Shown one piece after another: positions 32,624 through 45,951 of a stretch of DNA of 64,000 nt. Under the pieces are notes generated by a model. The model searched no databases. It saw only the letters and a program-made list of their open reading frames with translations, and was not told the DNA's origin. Numbering within the stretch: position 1 is the stretch's first letter; the number at the start of each line of letters is the position of its first letter. The translations under genes and the position numbers were made by a program. This stretch comes from Pseudomonas sp. (GTDB lineage Bacteria > Pseudomonadota > Gammaproteobacteria > Pseudomonadales > Pseudomonadaceae). The stretch covers positions 310,001 to 374,000 of the forward strand of contig VMRT01000010.1 in NCBI GenBank assembly GCA_007713455.1, in the 5' to 3' direction.

Positions 32624-33195
32624 TGGCGCAAATCAACTTGCTTCCGTGGCGTGAACAGCTGCGTGAAGAACGAAAGCAGCGTTTCCTAGCGTCTCTGGTC
32701 GGTGTGCTGGTCATAGCGGCTGGTCTGGTCTTTCTTGGAGATCGTTATTTCCAAGCTGCGATTGAGCAGCAGAGTGCGCGCAACGAGTTTGTCAAAAAGG
32801 AAATTGCGGTTCTTGATGCTCGTATTAAAGAAATCAAAGAATTGAAAGAGCGTCGTCAGCAACTACTGGAGCGAATGAAGATCATCCAGGACTTGCAAGG
32901 TAATCGACCTATTATCGGGCGAGTTTTTGATCAGCTTGTAAGAACTCTGCCGGATGGAGTGTATTTCACTTCGGTAAAAATGACCGGAAAGAACATTGCG
33001 ATCATTGGTGCTGCCGAATCGAACAATCGTGTCTCCAACCTTATGCGCAATCTTGATGCCTCTGATTGGCTCCAAGCGCCGAATCTGAACGAGGTGAAAG
33101 CCGTCACCGCCGGTGCCGTGGATCAGGAAAATGTGTTCCAGCTGACGGTTCAGCAAACGCAGCCGGTTGCCGCTACGGAAGGAGCAAAGCCATGA
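32623..33195 (+). CDS. pilN: PilN, type IV pilus inner-membrane assembly protein
   Basis: PilN joins cytoplasmic PilM to periplasmic PilO. The 190-residue protein begins with the highly conserved PilM-binding motif MAQINLLPWREQLREERK, has one membrane helix (about residues 22-42) and a coiled-coil (KEIAVLDARIKEIKELKERR) before a ferredoxin-like periplasmic domain. The ATG overlaps the pilM stop (TGATG), so translation is coupled. Confidence 0.96.
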
Positions 33196-33815
33196 GTCTG
33201 GCTGAATCGTTAGATAGTTTTCGCAAGATAGACTTCGCTGATCTCGATCTTAATAACCTCGGTTCTTGGCCTGCGCCGGTCAAGTTCATTGCCGGCGTTA
33301 TGCTTCTCGCAGCGGTGCTTGCTCTAGGTTATTACTTTCATTTGCAGGATATGCAACTGCAATTGGAGCAGCAGCGCGCTCAGGAAGAAACCTTGAAGCA
33401 GCAGTTCTCGACCAAAGCCTTCCAGGCCGCCAATTTGGAAGCTTATAAAGCGCAAATGGCCGAGATGGAAACGTCGTTTGGTGCGTTATTGCGGCAACTG
33501 CCAAGCGATACCGAGGTCCCTGGGCTTCTGGAAGATATCACTCGAACAGGTCTCGGTAGTGGGCTGGAGTTCGAGGAAATCAAGTTGCAGCCAGAGGTGG
33601 CTCAGCAGTTTTATATCGAGTTGCCTATAAATATTAAGGTCGTTGGGGGGTATCACGATCTGGCAACTTTCGTGAGTGGTGTGGCAAGCCTTCCGCGTAT
33701 CGTCACGCTACATGATTTCGAGATCAAGACTGAAAAGAACGAAGCTACATCAAAATTGCGGATGAACATCGTCGCTAAGACTTATCGTTATAACGACAAG
33801 GGGCTGCAGAAATGA
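33192..33815 (+). CDS. pilO: PilO, type IV pilus inner-membrane assembly protein
   Basis: PilO forms heterodimers with PilN in the periplasm and transmits the position of the alignment complex to PilP. The 207-residue protein has one membrane helix (about residues 30-50), a coiled-coil around QLQLEQQRAQEETLKQQF and a C-terminal alpha/beta domain (FYIELPINIKVVGGYHDLATF). Its ATG overlaps the pilN stop. Confidence 0.95.
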   Translation: MSLAESLDSFRKIDFADLDLNNLGSWPAPVKFIAGVMLLAAVLALGYYFHLQDMQLQLEQQRAQEETLKQQFSTKAFQAANLEAYKAQMAEMETSFGALLRQLPSDTEVPGLLEDITRTGLGSGLEFEEIKLQPEVAQQFYIELPINIKVVGGYHDLATFVSGVASLPRIVTLHDFEIKTEKNEATSKLRMNIVAKTYRYNDKGLQK

Positions 33816-34339
33816 ATCGCGCGAGACTTACTGCGTTGGGCTTAAGTCTGGTTGCGCTGACTGGCTGCGGCAGCAGCAACGACTTCGGCGATCTGCAGCA
33901 ATATATGAATGAGGTCAGGGCGAAGCCGAAAGGGACAATTGAGCCGCTACCGGCATTCATTCCCTACGAAGCCTTTACCTATAGCGCTGCCGCCCTGCGA
34001 CATCCGTTTCAGCCTCCCGTCAAGCTTGATTTAACCCAGCGGCAAAAGGGCTCAAAAGATATCCAGCCCGATGAGTCGCGAGTCAAGCAGTTTCTTGAGG
34101 GGTTCAATATCGAGAACTTCACGATGGTAGGCACGTTAGCCAATGGTGGGGGGCGGTACGCCTTGATCAAGGGCGGCGACGGGGTTCATCGCGTCAAGAT
34201 TGGTGACTATTTGGGGCGCAACCATGGCCGTATCGTCGAGATCAGCGATGCGGGAGTGGATGTAGTGGAAATCGTACCTGATGGAGAGGGTGGGTGGCTC
34301 GAGCGCCCGCGCAGTCTGACCTTGAAAGAGCGCACCTAG
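33812..34339 (+). CDS. pilP: PilP, pilotin-like lipoprotein of the pilus alignment complex
   Basis: PilP is an inner-membrane-associated lipoprotein that links PilN/PilO to the secretin PilQ. The 175-residue product has a lipoprotein signal with lipobox LTGC (lipidated Cys19), a disordered linker including HPFQPP and a C-terminal beta-sandwich (MVGTLANGGGRYALIKGGDG). Its start overlaps the pilO stop. Confidence 0.95.
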   Translation: MNRARLTALGLSLVALTGCGSSNDFGDLQQYMNEVRAKPKGTIEPLPAFIPYEAFTYSAAALRHPFQPPVKLDLTQRQKGSKDIQPDESRVKQFLEGFNIENFTMVGTLANGGGRYALIKGGDGVHRVKIGDYLGRNHGRIVEISDAGVDVVEIVPDGEGGWLERPRSLTLKERT

Positions 34340-34392
34340 CGCGGGGCAAAAGCATGGAAAACCTTTACCGGTCTGCACAACGGAAGCAATTT

Positions 34393-36468
34393 ATGAACAC
34401 TACCCTTTCACGCCTAGGTATCTCTTTGCTGGCGGCGTTTATTTCTCCAGCCCTGCTGGCGGCCAACCTGAACGCCCTCGATGTCGCTACGCTGCCTGGC
34501 GACCGTGTTGAATTGAGGTTTGCGTTCGACGAACCGGTGGCTGCACCGCGTGGTTATACCCTCGATCAGCCTGCGCGGATCGCGCTCGACCTACCCGGCA
34601 TATCCAATAAGCTCGGAGCGAAGAATCGCGAGCTAGGAGTTGGCAATGCGCGGAGCGTGACCGTCGTTGAAGCCCAAGGCCGTACCCGACTGATCGTTAA
34701 TCTCAATACTCTGGTGCCCTACTCCACTCGCGTAGATGGTAACAATCTCTTTGTGGTATTGGGCGAAAGTTCGGGTGCTGTACGTGCCCCAGCTGTTTCA
34801 GCTGCGCCCGTTGCTCCAGTGGCTGCGCCTGCCAAGGCGATGGCTGTAGGTAAGGCGATCGAGAACATCGATTTCCGTCGGGGTGAAGACGGTGCCGGAA
34901 ACGTCGTTATTACGCTCTCTGACCCATCGGTAGGCTCGACCATTGAGGAGCAGGGCGGAAAGATTCGTGTCCTCTTCGACAAGGCTCAACTGCCGGAGGC
35001 GCTGCGTGTTCGTCTTGATGTTCAGGATTTCGCTACGCCCGTGAAATTTGTCGATTCGTCCGCTCAGGCCGGTGGAGCTAGTGTCGCCATCGAGCCGACC
35101 GGTCGATACGATTATCTGGCGTACCAGACAGACAACAAACTGACCATCAGCATCAAGCCTCTGACCGAGGATGAAGCCGAGAAGCGCAAGGCTGAGCGTT
35201 TTGCTTATTCGGGCGAGAAACTCTCGCTCAACTTTCAGGATATCGACGTTCGTTCTGTACTGCAGCTGATCGCTGACTTCACCGATCTGAACTTGGTGGC
35301 GAGCGATACCGTCGCTGGCAACATAACCCTGCGTCTGCAAAACGTGCCTTGGGACCAGGCTCTGGATCTGGTGCTTAAAACCAAAGGTCTGGATAAGCGC
35401 CAGGTTGGTAACGTGCTACTGGTCGCGCCTGCCGACGAAATTGCTGCCCGTGAGCGTCAGGAGCTTGAGTCACAGCGGCAGATCGCCGAGCTTGCTCCAC
35501 TTCGTCGCGAGGTCGTTCAGGTCAATTACGCAAAGGCTGCCGATATTGCGCGGCTGTTTCAGTCGGTGACCAATTCCGAGGGGCAGGCAGACGAGCGTGG
35601 ATCGCTCGCGGTTGATGACCGTACGAACAACATCATTGCCTACCAGACTCAGGAGCGTTTGGACGAACTTCGGCGCATCGTGGCGCAGCTGGATATTCCA
35701 GTCCGACAGGTCATGATCGAGGCTCGAATCGTCGAGGCGAACGTAGATTATGACAAGGCGCTGGGCGTACGTTGGGGTGGGACGCAGCTGTTCGCTAACG
35801 GTCGGGGCGCTGTTTACGGCAGCGACGATTTTGGCGATGAGGCTGGTGAAAGTGGCGAAGATGGCAACGGTAATTATCCGTTCGTTGACCTCGGCGTAGC
35901 GAATCGGACTGCCGGAATCGGAATTGGCTATATCACGGATAATCTGATTCTTGATCTCGAGCTTTCGGCGATGGAAAAGTCGGGTAATGGCGAAGTGGTT
36001 TCTCAGCCAAAGGTCATGACGGCTGATAAGGAAACGGCAAAGATTCTCAAGGGGTCGGAGATTCCTTATCAAGAGGCGAGTTCAAGCGGTGCTACTTCCA
36101 CAACCTTCGTGGAGGCCGCGCTTTCGCTGGAGGTGACGCCCCAGATTACCCCTGATAACCGGATCATCATGGAGGTGAAAGTCACCAAGGACGAGCCGGA
36201 CTTTGCAAACGACGTCAACGGCACTCCGACCATCCGCAAGAATGAAGTGAACGCGAAAATCCTTGTGAATGACGGCGAGACTGTCGTTATTGGTGGGGTT
36301 TTCTCCAACACGCAAAGCCGGTCGGTGGATAAAGTTCCGTTCCTGGGTGATCTGCCTTATCTTGGGCGTGTGTTTCGAAGGGACGTCGTGGCAGACTCAA
36401 AATCCGAGTTGCTGATATTCTTGACTCCCAAGATTCTCAATCACCAAGCTGTTGCTGTGAGTCGCTGA
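34393..36468 (+). CDS. pilQ: PilQ, type IV pilus secretin
   Basis: PilQ forms the outer-membrane channel through which the pilus passes; in naturally transformable pseudomonads it is also needed for DNA uptake. The 691-residue protein has a signal peptide ([16 protein letters not shown]...LLA), two AMIN domains that bind peptidoglycan (residues about 30-110 and 160-255), an N0/STN-like domain ([18 protein letters not shown]), an N1 domain, and the C-terminal secretin domain ending in [15 protein letters not shown]. The ATG at 34393 has GGAAG upstream and matches the family N-terminus; earlier in-frame ATGs at 34294 and 34354 overlap pilP or lack a signal. aroK starts 6 bases after the stop. 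Confidence 0.96.
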   Translation: MNTTLSRLGISLLAAFISPALLAANLNALDVATLPGDRVELRFAFDEPVAAPRGYTLDQPARIALDLPGISNKLGAKNRELGVGNARSVTVVEAQGRTRLIVNLNTLVPYSTRVDGNNLFVVLGESSGAVRAPAVSAAPVAPVAAPAKAMAVGKAIENIDFRRGEDGAGNVVITLSDPSVGSTIEEQGGKIRVLFDKAQLPEALRVRLDVQDFATPVKFVDSSAQAGGASVAIEPTGRYDYLAYQTDNKLTISIKPLTEDEAEKRKAERFAYSGEKLSLNFQDIDVRSVLQLIADFTDLNLVASDTVAGNITLRLQNVPWDQALDLVLKTKGLDKRQVGNVLLVAPADEIAARERQELESQRQIAELAPLRREVVQVNYAKAADIARLFQSVTNSEGQADERGSLAVDDRTNNIIAYQTQERLDELRRIVAQLDIPVRQVMIEARIVEANVDYDKALGVRWGGTQLFANGRGAVYGSDDFGDEAGESGEDGNGNYPFVDLGVANRTAGIGIGYITDNLILDLELSAMEKSGNGEVVSQPKVMTADKETAKILKGSEIPYQEASSSGATSTTFVEAALSLEVTPQITPDNRIIMEVKVTKDEPDFANDVNGTPTIRKNEVNAKILVNDGETVVIGGVFSNTQSRSVDKVPFLGDLPYLGRVFRRDVVADSKSELLIFLTPKILNHQAVAVSR

Positions 36469-36473
36469 CCTCA

Positions 36474-37019
36474 TTGAAGAACACTATCCTCGTAGGCCCG
36501 ATGGGTGCTGGCAAAAGCACCATCGGGCGTTTGCTTGCCAAAGAGCTTCGTCTCCCATTCAAGGATTCCGATAAGGAGATCGAACAACGGACCGGTGCCA
36601 GCATTCCACTGATCTTTGACGTGGAGGGTGAGGGCGGCTTTCGTGAGCGGGAGCGGGCGGTGATCGCCGATCTCTGCCAGCTCGAGGGAGTGGTGCTGGC
36701 CACTGGCGGTGGTGCGGTGTTGCGAGAGGATAATCGGCAGGCCCTTCGTGCGGGTGGGCAAGTCGTCTATCTTTGCACGTCGGTCGACCAGCAGCTCGAA
36801 CGCACCGCCCGCGACCGCAACCGGCCGCTATTGCAGGCTAGTGATCCCCGCAGCGTTCTGTCCGCCCTCATGGCCATTCGCGATCCGCTATATCGCTCGA
36901 TAGCGGACGTCATCATCGAAACCGACGAACGTCCGCCGCGGATGGTTGTGACGGAAATTCTCGACCGGCTCGCGTCTTTGCCGCCTCGTGAAAGCCGGGA
37001 TGAATCTGCGCTATCCTAG
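36474..37019 (+). CDS. aroK: Shikimate kinase
   Basis: AroK phosphorylates shikimate at the 3-position in aromatic amino-acid synthesis. The 181-residue P-loop kinase has Walker [10 protein letters not shown] (residues 8-16), the shikimate-binding FRERERAVI and [10 protein letters not shown], and lid residues RDRNRPLL. The start is a TTG (36474) 6 bases after the pilQ stop with no clear ribosome site, so initiation is probably coupled to pilQ translation. The gene is followed by aroB after 23 bp; coupling of these two genes to pilus genes is a general gammaproteobacterial feature. Confidence 0.95.
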   Translation: MKNTILVGPMGAGKSTIGRLLAKELRLPFKDSDKEIEQRTGASIPLIFDVEGEGGFRERERAVIADLCQLEGVVLATGGGAVLREDNRQALRAGGQVVYLCTSVDQQLERTARDRNRPLLQASDPRSVLSALMAIRDPLYRSIADVIIETDERPPRMVVTEILDRLASLPPRESRDESALS

Positions 37020-37042
37020 ACCCCTTTATTGTTGGGGGCCCC

Positions 37043-38146
37043 ATGCAGACTCTTCAGGTCGATCTCGGTGAGCGTAGCTATCCCATTCATATTGGCGAGC
37101 GGTTGATTGATCGCGCCGAGCTGTTTTCCGACAGGATCCGTGGGCGGCAGGTGGCCGTTGTCACCAATGAAACTGTTGCGCCGCTGTATCTCGATCGACT
37201 GACTCAGACCCTTTCCGACTACTCTGTCACTCCGGTGATTCTTCCCGACGGGGAGGAACACAAGAATTGGCAAACCCTGCAGCTCATCTTCGACGCTCTG
37301 CTCGGAGCTAGGCACGATCGCAATACCACGGTCATCGCGCTGGGTGGCGGCGTCATTGGCGATATGGCGGGCTATGCAGCTGCCAGCTATCAGCGTGGCG
37401 TGGACTTCATTCAGGTTCCCACCACGCTATTGTCGCAAGTGGACTCTTCGGTCGGCGGCAAGACCGGTATCAATCACCCTCTAGGCAAAAACATGATCGG
37501 GGCGTTCTATCAGCCCCGAGCGGTCATCATTGACACCGCGACCTTGAAGACATTGCCGCCTCGTGAGCTTTCTGCGGGACTGGCTGAGGTGATCAAGTAT
37601 GGGCTTATCTGCGACGAGCCCTTCCTTGGCTGGCTTGAGGCAAATGTTGATCGACTTCGAGCGCTTGATCCTGTGGTGCTGACGGAGGCGATCCATCGCT
37701 CCTGCGCTGCAAAGGCCAAGGTGGTGAACGCTGATGAGCGCGAGTCCGGCGTGCGCGCGATTCTCAATCTAGGTCACACATTTGGCCACGCGATAGAAAC
37801 ACACATGGGCTATGGCGTCTGGTTGCATGGTGAGGCCGTGTCGGCGGGAACCGTGATGGCGTTGGAGATGTCTTGTCAGCTGGGCTGGATCACGCGGATG
37901 GAGCGTGACCGGGCCATCAGGTTACTGCAGCGCGCGGCGCTTCCGGTTGTGCCCCCCGCGCAGATGAAGCCGCAGGACTTTCTCGAGCACATGGCCGTCG
38001 ACAAGAAGGTTCTGGACGGTCGGCTGCGCCTCGTTTTGCTGCGGCGAATGGGCGAGGCTGTTGTGACCGGGGACTTCCCTCGCGACGTGCTGGAAACCAC
38101 CTTGAGCGCCAGTTACGGTGCAATGACGGAACACCTTGGAGCATAA
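37043..38146 (+). CDS. aroB: 3-dehydroquinate synthase
   Basis: AroB makes 3-dehydroquinate from DAHP, using NAD and a divalent metal. The 367-residue protein carries the NAD-binding [39 protein letters not shown] with active-site lysines, and the metal ligands around [10 protein letters not shown] and H in [10 protein letters not shown]. The start has GGGGCC only as a weak ribosome site. The DamX-like gene begins 10 bases after its stop. Confidence 0.96.
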   Translation: MQTLQVDLGERSYPIHIGERLIDRAELFSDRIRGRQVAVVTNETVAPLYLDRLTQTLSDYSVTPVILPDGEEHKNWQTLQLIFDALLGARHDRNTTVIALGGGVIGDMAGYAAASYQRGVDFIQVPTTLLSQVDSSVGGKTGINHPLGKNMIGAFYQPRAVIIDTATLKTLPPRELSAGLAEVIKYGLICDEPFLGWLEANVDRLRALDPVVLTEAIHRSCAAKAKVVNADERESGVRAILNLGHTFGHAIETHMGYGVWLHGEAVSAGTVMALEMSCQLGWITRMERDRAIRLLQRAALPVVPPAQMKPQDFLEHMAVDKKVLDGRLRLVLLRRMGEAVVTGDFPRDVLETTLSASYGAMTEHLGA

Positions 38147-38156
38147 GAAAATTTCC

Positions 38157-39737
38157 ATGACCAGTTTGTCTGCGGACGACGCGTTTCTGAATCACTATGG
38201 CTTCAGCCATGACCCGTTTGCTGCTCGCGTTCCGGGCTTCAAGTTCTTCCCCGCGCAGCGCAAGCCGGTGCTTGGGCAGCTTCATCATCTGGCGCGCTAC
38301 AGCCAGTTGCTGCTGCTGGTTACCGGGCCGGAGGGAAGTGGAAAAACCCTTTTGCGTCAGGCACTGGTTGCCAGTAGCAACAAGCAGGCGGTTCAGAGCG
38401 TAGTCATTACCCCTCAGGCTACGATGGATGCGAGCGCGCTGTTGGCACAGATCGCTCAAGCACTGAACAGCCAGGAGGCCGATTTCGACGGCGTGATGGC
38501 CCAGGTCATCCAGCTGGCGTTGACAGGTCAGGAAGTCTATCTATTGGTCGACGACGCCGAGCAGTTGACGGGTGCTGCGGTGGAAACTCTTCTGCGTCTA
38601 GCTGCGGGCACCCCTGAGGCCAGGCCGCATGTGTTCCTGTTCGGTGAGTCTGCGCTTGGCGGGCGGCTCGAGGCCTTGAGTGATGGCGAGGAGCGCTACC
38701 ATGCCATCGCGCTGCAGCCGTATGAAGAGGACGAAACCAGGGAGTACCTGGCATTGCGGCTGGAGGGTGCCGGTAGCGGCCTAGAGTGTCTGAGCGAAGA
38801 GCAGATTGGTCGTATCCATGAGCAGTCTGGTGGTTGGCCGGGGGCGATCAATCAGTTGGCCCGAGACGAGCTCATCGCCGCGATGCAGAGCAAGCGCGGT
38901 CGGCGGAAATCGGGCGGTATCGGATTTCCGCTACCCAAAAAACATTTGGTCGCTGTAGTCGCAGTCCTTGTTCTTATAGCGGTCGGCTTTCTTTTCTTGC
39001 GTGGCGGCGATTCCGAGCGCCCTTCGGCCCCCGAAGTGACCTCCCTGCCGCTCGATGCTTCGCCTGTCTCGGGGCCGGCTGCTGAGACCGCGGAGCAGGA
39101 CCCGGCTGCCATCGAGTTCGATGGACAAGAGCGGCCGTTGTCCCTGCCACTGGGTGGCGACGCACAGCCGGTGGTGCGCGAGCCGCTGGCAGCCGCTGCT
39201 GGTGGCGAGAGCGAGGACGAGAATGGCGGGCCCACCGCGAATGCCGCAATCCCTACAATTCCTGCACCTGCACCTGCACCTGCACCTGCACCAGCACCAG
39301 CACCAGCACCAGCACCGAGCGAGCGTGTTCAGCCCGCACCTGCTCCGCAAGTTGCTGCTCCGGCTCCCGCTCCGGCGCCAGCGTCACGCCAAGTGCGGCC
39401 GAATGCCGCAGAGCGTGCGCCTGCTGCAGCAACTGCCTCGGGCTCAACCAATAGCACTTGGTATGCGAGTCAGCCGGGAAGCAATTATCTGGTCCAGATT
39501 CTGGGGACTCGTGTCGAGAAGAACGCTCAAGCGATCGTCCAGCAGCATGGCGGTAACTACCGATACTTCGCCAAAGTGCATGAAGGCAAGCCGCTCTACG
39601 TCGTGACTTACGGCAACTTCGCGAATCGTGCTGCTGCGGTCGCAGCGGTCAAGACGCTGCCCGTCTCGTTGCAGGCTGGCAAGCCGTGGGTACGAAATTT
39701 GGCAGGCGTGCAACAGGAAATCAAACAGACTCGATAG
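38157..39737 (+). CDS. DamX-like AAA ATPase / SPOR domain membrane protein
   Basis: This 526-residue protein links an N-terminal ExeA/GspA-like AAA ATPase (HYGFSHDPFAARVPGFKFFP; Walker A TGPEGSGKTLLRQAL; Walker B YLLVDDAEQL) to a membrane helix (about residues 262-280) and a periplasmic part with a C-terminal SPOR domain (NYLVQILGTRVEKNAQAIV). DamX in E. coli is a divisome SPOR protein encoded after aroB. The periplasmic linker contains a Pro-Ala dipeptide array encoded by hexanucleotide repeats. The ATG at 38157 was preferred over a TTG at 38136, which overlaps aroB. Its activity is inferred from domains only. Confidence 0.88.
   Translation: MTSLSADDAFLNHYGFSHDPFAARVPGFKFFPAQRKPVLGQLHHLARYSQLLLLVTGPEGSGKTLLRQALVASSNKQAVQSVVITPQATMDASALLAQIAQALNSQEADFDGVMAQVIQLALTGQEVYLLVDDAEQLTGAAVETLLRLAAGTPEARPHVFLFGESALGGRLEALSDGEERYHAIALQPYEEDETREYLALRLEGAGSGLECLSEEQIGRIHEQSGGWPGAINQLARDELIAAMQSKRGRRKSGGIGFPLPKKHLVAVVAVLVLIAVGFLFLRGGDSERPSAPEVTSLPLDASPVSGPAAETAEQDPAAIEFDGQERPLSLPLGGDAQPVVREPLAAAAGGESEDENGGPTANAAIPTIPAPAPAPAPAPAPAPAPAPSERVQPAPAPQVAAPAPAPAPASRQVRPNAAERAPAAATASGSTNSTWYASQPGSNYLVQILGTRVEKNAQAIVQQHGGNYRYFAKVHEGKPLYVVTYGNFANRAAAVAAVKTLPVSLQAGKPWVRNLAGVQQEIKQTR
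39261..39317 (+). repeat. Hexanucleotide repeat encoding a Pro-Ala linker
   Basis: About nine to ten tandem six-base units, first CCTGCA then CCAGCA, encode alternating Pro and Ala in the DamX-like protein. The unit preserves frame, so slippage would change linker length only. Confidence 0.85.
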
Positions 39738-39743
39738 AAAAAT

Positions 39744-39778
39744 GCCCCAAAAAAGTGCGCAATGCACCTTTTTGGGGC
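39744..39778 (+). terminator. Long imperfect hairpin between the DamX-like gene and gltB
   Basis: GCCCCAAAAA plus AGTGC pairs with GCAC plus CTTTTTGGGGC around GCAAT, 6 bases after the stop codon. There is no clean T-tract after it, so it may be a weak terminator or an RNA-stabilising hairpin. Confidence 0.5.
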
Positions 39779-39910
39779 TTGCAAAAATAAATTGTGTCGC
39801 TCTAGCTGGCTTTGTAAACTGCTCCCCCTTTTGCCCACGTGAATGACGGGGTGAGTCTCTGCCCGTCAATAAGGGGTTGATTTACAACGCATTTAGCTGG
39901 TGGAGTGCCT

Positions 39911-42900
39911 ATGAGAGCAGGTCTTTTTCGTCCTGAAGAGTTCAAGGATAACTGCGGCTTCGGTCTGATTGCCCACATGCAGGGCGAGGCTAGCCATCAC
40001 CTGCTAAAGACTGCCATTCAGTCCCTGACCTGCATGACTCACCGCGGTGGCATCAACGCTGACGGCAAAACCGGTGACGGTTGCGGTCTGCTGATGCAGA
40101 AGCCCGACGCATTTCTGCGTGCCCAGGCTCTGGAGCATTTCAACGCCGAGCTGCCTACGCAGTATGCCGTCGGGATGATCTTTCTGGATCAGGATGCCAG
40201 CAAGGCGGACCAGGCCCGCGCTCGTCTCAGTGAAGAGATTATCGCCCAAGGTCTGACGCTGGTCGGCTGGCGTGAAGTGCCGGTCGATACCAGCGTGCTG
40301 GGCCAGCTTGCTCTTGAGCGTCTGCCGCGGATCGAGCAGGTCTTTGTCTCCGGCGATGGCTTGGACGAACGCGAGTTCGGCATCAAACTGTTCTTCGCAC
40401 GCCGCCGCGCCGAAGTCGCGCTCGCTGACGACAGCGCCTTCTACGTTTGCAGCCTCTCCGACAAGGACATCATCTACAAGGGCCTGATGATGCCCGCCGA
40501 CCTGGCGCAGTTTTATCCTGACCTGGGCGATGAGCGTCTCGCCACTGCGATCTGCGTATTCCACCAGCGTTTCTCCACCAACACCATGCCGCAATGGCGC
40601 CTGGCTCAGCCGTTCCGTTTCCTCGCGCACAACGGTGAGATCAATACCATCACCGGCAACCGTAACTGGGCGCAGGCACGTCGCCTGAAGTTCGCCAACG
40701 AGCTGCTGCCGGACCTGGAAAGCCTGTCGCCGCTGATCAATCGCACCGGCTCGGACTCTTCCAGCATGGACAACATGCTTGAGCTCTTGGTCACCGGCGG
40801 AATGGATCTGTTCCGTGGCCTGCGTATGATCATTCCGCCGGCGTGGCAAAACGTCGAGACCATGGACCCCGATCTGCGGGCGTTCTATGAATTCAACTCT
40901 ATGCACATGGAACCCTGGGATGGCCCGGCTGGCGTGGTGCTTACCGACGGTCGCCATGCAGTCTGCCTGCTCGACCGCAACGGCCTGCGCCCGGCGCGCT
41001 GGGTGACCACCAAGAACGGCTACATTACCCTCGCCTCCGAAGTTGGCGTCTGGGATTACAAACCGGAAGACGTCCTGGCCAAGGGCCGCGTCGGGCCGGG
41101 GCAGATCCTCGCCGTGGACACCCACACCGGCAAGGTGCTGCACACCGACGACATCGACAACCGCCTCAAGGCACAGCAGCCCTACAAGAAGTGGCTGCGG
41201 CAGAACGCCCTGCGCATCCAGTCGACCCTGGACGACAACGACCATGGTTCGGCCTTCTACGATGCCGACCAGCTCAAGCAGTACATGAAGATGTACCAGG
41301 TCACCTTCGAGGAGCGTGACCAGGTACTGCGTCCGTTGGCCGAGCAGGGCCAGGAAGCGGTCGGCTCGATGGGTGACGATACGCCCATGGCGGTCCTGTC
41401 GCGTCGTGTGCGCTCGCCCTACGACTACTTCCGCCAGCAGTTCGCGCAGGTCACCAATCCGCCGATCGACCCGCTGCGCGAAGCCATCGTCATGTCGCTG
41501 GAAACCTGTCTGGGTGCCGAGCGCAATGTCTTCGAGGAAACCGCCGAGCACGCCAACCGCGCGATTCTGACCACTCCGGTGATCTCGCCGGCGAAGTGGC
41601 GGACGATCATGAACCTGGAGCGTCCGGGATTCGAGCGTCTGGTCATCGACCTGAACTACGACGAGGCCGTCGGCCTCGAGGCGGCGATTCGCAATATTGC
41701 CGATCAGGCCGAGGAAGCCGCACGTGGCGGCAAGGTCCTGCTGGTACTCAGCGATCGTCATATCGCGCCAGGCAAGCTGCCAGTGCATGCTTCGCTGGCC
41801 GTGGGCGCGGTTCACCATCGTCTGGTGGAAACCGGCCTGCGCTGCAGCTGCAACATCCTGGTCGAAACCGCCACCGCCCGTGATCCGCACCATTTCGCCG
41901 TACTGATCGGCTTCGGCGCGACTGCGGTCTACCCGTTCCTTGCTTTCGAAGTGCTGGGCGACCTGATCCGCACTGGCGAAGTGCTGGGCGACCTCTATGA
42001 GGTGTTCAAGCACTATCGCAAGGGCATCTCCAAGGGGCTGATGAAGATCATCTCCAAGATGGGCATCTCGACCATCGCCTCCTACCGCGGCGCGCAGCTG
42101 TTCGAAGCTGTTGGCTTGGCTGAAGAAGTCGTGGACCTCAGCTTCTGCGGCGTTGCCAGCCGTATCAAGGGCGCGCGCTTCGAGGATATCGAGGCCGAGC
42201 AGAAGGCCCTCGCCGCCGAAGCGTGGAGCAGCCGCAAGCCGATTCAGCAGGGTGGCCTGCTGAAGTTCGTCTACGGTGGCGAATACCACGCGTACAACCC
42301 GGATGTAGTCAGCGCGCTTCAGGTGGCGGTGCAGAGCGGCGATTACAGCCGCTTCAAGGAATACACCGCGTTGGTCGACCAGCGTCCGGTGGCCATGCTC
42401 CGCGACTTGCTCAAGGTCAAGGTGGCTGAGCAGCCGCTGGTGCTGGAAGAGGTCGAGCCGCTTGAGGCGATTCTCAAGCGGTTTGATTCCGCTGGTATTT
42501 CGCTGGGCGCCCTGTCGCCGGAAGCCCACGAAGCGATCGCCGCGGCGATGAACCGCATCGGCGCGCGCTCGAACTCTGGTGAGGGCGGTGAAGACCCGGC
42601 TCGCTACGGCACCGAGCGCAGCTCGAAGATCAAGCAGGTAGCGACCGGCCGCTTCGGTGTCACGCCGGAATACCTGGTCAATGCCGAAGTACTGCAGATC
42701 AAGGTCGCCCAGGGCGCCAAGCCTGGCGAAGGCGGCCAGTTGCCTGGCGGCAAGGTCAATGGCCTGATCGCGCGGCTGCGCTATGCAGTACCGGGCGTCA
42801 CACTGATCTCTCCGCCGCCGCACCACGACATCTACTCCATCGAGGATCTGGCCCAGCTGATCTTCGACCTCAAGCAGGTCAACCCGCAGGCGCTGGTTTC

Positions 42901-44359
42901 GGTCAAGCTGGTGGCCGAGCCGGGCGTCGGCACCATCGCCGCCGGTGTGGCCAAGGCCTATGCCGACCTCATCACCATCTCCGGCTACGACGGTGGCACC
43001 GGCGCTTCGCCGCTGACCTCCATTCGCTATGCCGGCTCGCCGTGGGAGCTCGGCTTGGCCGAAACCCACCAGACCCTGCGCGGCAACGACCTGCGCGGCA
43101 AGGTCCGGGTGCAGACCGATGGCGGTCTGAAGACTGGCCTCGACGTGATCAAGGCCGCGATCCTCGGCGCCGAAAGCTTTGGCTTCGGTACTGCGCCTAT
43201 GATCGCCTTGGGCTGCAAGTACCTGCGCATCTGCCACCTGAACAACTGCGCCACCGGCGTTGCCACGCAGAACGAGCAGCTGCGCAAGGATCACTTCATC
43301 GGCACCGTTGACATGGTGGTCAACTTCTTCCAGTTCGTCGCCGAAGAAACCCGCGAGTGGCTGGCCAAGCTGGGCGTGCGTAGCCTGGGCGAGCTGATCG
43401 GGCGTACCGATCTGCTCGAAGTGCTGCCGGGTGAAACGGCCAAGCAGAACAACCTGGATCTGTCGCCCCTGCTCGGCAGCAGCAACATCGCCGCCGACAA
43501 GCCGCAATTCTGCTTGGTCGAGAAGAACCCGCCGTTCGACCAGGGCCTGCTGGCCGAAGAAATGGTCAAGCTCGCCAAAGGCGCCATCGATGCCAAGAGC
43601 GGTGGTGAGTTCGAACTGGAAATCTGTAACTGCGACCGCTCCATTGGTGCCCGTGTCTCCGGCGAGATCGCTCGCCAGCATGGCAACCAGGGCATGGCCG
43701 GTGCGCCGATCACCTTCCGCTTCAAGGGCACTGCCGGCCAGAGCTTCGGCGTCTGGAACGCCGGTGGCCTCAATCTCTATCTGGAAGGCGATGCCAACGA
43801 TTACGTCGGCAAGGGCATGACCGGCGGCAAGCTGGTGGTCACGCCGCCGCAGGGCGCCAGCTATCGGTCCCAGGATTCGGCGATCATTGGCAACACCTGT
43901 CTGTACGGCGCTACCGGCGGCAAGCTGTTCGCTGCAGGTACCGCGGGTGAGCGTTTCGCGGTGCGCAACTCTGGCGCCCACGCAGTTGTCGAGGGTACTG
44001 GCGACCATTGCTGCGAGTACATGACCGGTGGCTTCGTCTGCGTGCTTGGCAAGACCGGACACAACTTTGGCTCGGGCATGACCGGTGGTTTCGCCTATGT
44101 GCTGGACATGGACAACAGTTTCGTGGACCGGGTGAACAACGAGCTGGTCAACCTGCAGCGCATCACCGGCGAGGCGATGGAAGCCTATCGCAGCCATCTG
44201 CAGGACGTGCTGCGCGAATACGTTGCTGAAACCGCGAGTGAGTGGGGGGCTGAGCTGCTGGATAATCTCGACGACTACCTGCGGCGGTTCTGGCTGGTCA
44301 AGCCCAAGGCGGCCAACCTGGCTTCGCTGCTGTCGAGCACCCGGGCCAACCCGCAATAA
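39911..44359 (+). CDS. gltB: Glutamate synthase, large subunit
   Basis: GltB transfers the amide of glutamine to 2-oxoglutarate; ammonia made by its N-terminal amidotransferase tunnels to an FMN site. The 1482-residue protein begins with a short propeptide before the nucleophile C15 ([13 protein letters not shown]). The central domain, the FMN domain with [20 protein letters not shown] and [13 protein letters not shown], the [3Fe-4S] ligands in CHLNNCATG and the C-terminal glycine-rich beta-helix ([31 protein letters not shown]) follow in order. The ATG at 39911 is preceded by GGTGGAG and fits the family; a GTG two codons earlier is less likely. gltD follows after 107 bp. Confidence 0.97.
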   Translation: MRAGLFRPEEFKDNCGFGLIAHMQGEASHHLLKTAIQSLTCMTHRGGINADGKTGDGCGLLMQKPDAFLRAQALEHFNAELPTQYAVGMIFLDQDASKADQARARLSEEIIAQGLTLVGWREVPVDTSVLGQLALERLPRIEQVFVSGDGLDEREFGIKLFFARRRAEVALADDSAFYVCSLSDKDIIYKGLMMPADLAQFYPDLGDERLATAICVFHQRFSTNTMPQWRLAQPFRFLAHNGEINTITGNRNWAQARRLKFANELLPDLESLSPLINRTGSDSSSMDNMLELLVTGGMDLFRGLRMIIPPAWQNVETMDPDLRAFYEFNSMHMEPWDGPAGVVLTDGRHAVCLLDRNGLRPARWVTTKNGYITLASEVGVWDYKPEDVLAKGRVGPGQILAVDTHTGKVLHTDDIDNRLKAQQPYKKWLRQNALRIQSTLDDNDHGSAFYDADQLKQYMKMYQVTFEERDQVLRPLAEQGQEAVGSMGDDTPMAVLSRRVRSPYDYFRQQFAQVTNPPIDPLREAIVMSLETCLGAERNVFEETAEHANRAILTTPVISPAKWRTIMNLERPGFERLVIDLNYDEAVGLEAAIRNIADQAEEAARGGKVLLVLSDRHIAPGKLPVHASLAVGAVHHRLVETGLRCSCNILVETATARDPHHFAVLIGFGATAVYPFLAFEVLGDLIRTGEVLGDLYEVFKHYRKGISKGLMKIISKMGISTIASYRGAQLFEAVGLAEEVVDLSFCGVASRIKGARFEDIEAEQKALAAEAWSSRKPIQQGGLLKFVYGGEYHAYNPDVVSALQVAVQSGDYSRFKEYTALVDQRPVAMLRDLLKVKVAEQPLVLEEVEPLEAILKRFDSAGISLGALSPEAHEAIAAAMNRIGARSNSGEGGEDPARYGTERSSKIKQVATGRFGVTPEYLVNAEVLQIKVAQGAKPGEGGQLPGGKVNGLIARLRYAVPGVTLISPPPHHDIYSIEDLAQLIFDLKQVNPQALVSVKLVAEPGVGTIAAGVAKAYADLITISGYDGGTGASPLTSIRYAGSPWELGLAETHQTLRGNDLRGKVRVQTDGGLKTGLDVIKAAILGAESFGFGTAPMIALGCKYLRICHLNNCATGVATQNEQLRKDHFIGTVDMVVNFFQFVAEETREWLAKLGVRSLGELIGRTDLLEVLPGETAKQNNLDLSPLLGSSNIAADKPQFCLVEKNPPFDQGLLAEEMVKLAKGAIDAKSGGEFELEICNCDRSIGARVSGEIARQHGNQGMAGAPITFRFKGTAGQSFGVWNAGGLNLYLEGDANDYVGKGMTGGKLVVTPPQGASYRSQDSAIIGNTCLYGATGGKLFAAGTAGERFAVRNSGAHAVVEGTGDHCCEYMTGGFVCVLGKTGHNFGSGMTGGFAYVLDMDNSFVDRVNNELVNLQRITGEAMEAYRSHLQDVLREYVAETASEWGAELLDNLDDYLRRFWLVKPKAANLASLLSSTRANPQ

Positions 44360-44415
44360 CAATAAGCCGCTTCAGGCAGCGGTCCCAGCCAACGCGGGGC
44401 CGCTGCTCACCCTGA

Positions 44416-45885
<1,470 letters not shown>

Positions 45886-45951
45886 TTGGGCGTTGCCGGG
45901 CATCGAAGGGCGCCCGGAGTGGCCTGATTTGAATCAAGCCCATAGCTAAAT

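Noticed and set aside
39261..39317. Tandem repeat as a CRISPR-like array
   Set aside because: There are no unique spacers; it is a coding low-complexity repeat.
40004..44362. Very long minus-strand open frame antisense to gltB
   Set aside because: It is in the shadow frame of a strongly conserved, full-length glutamate synthase subunit and shows no recognisable domain; long antisense frames are common in high-GC DNA.
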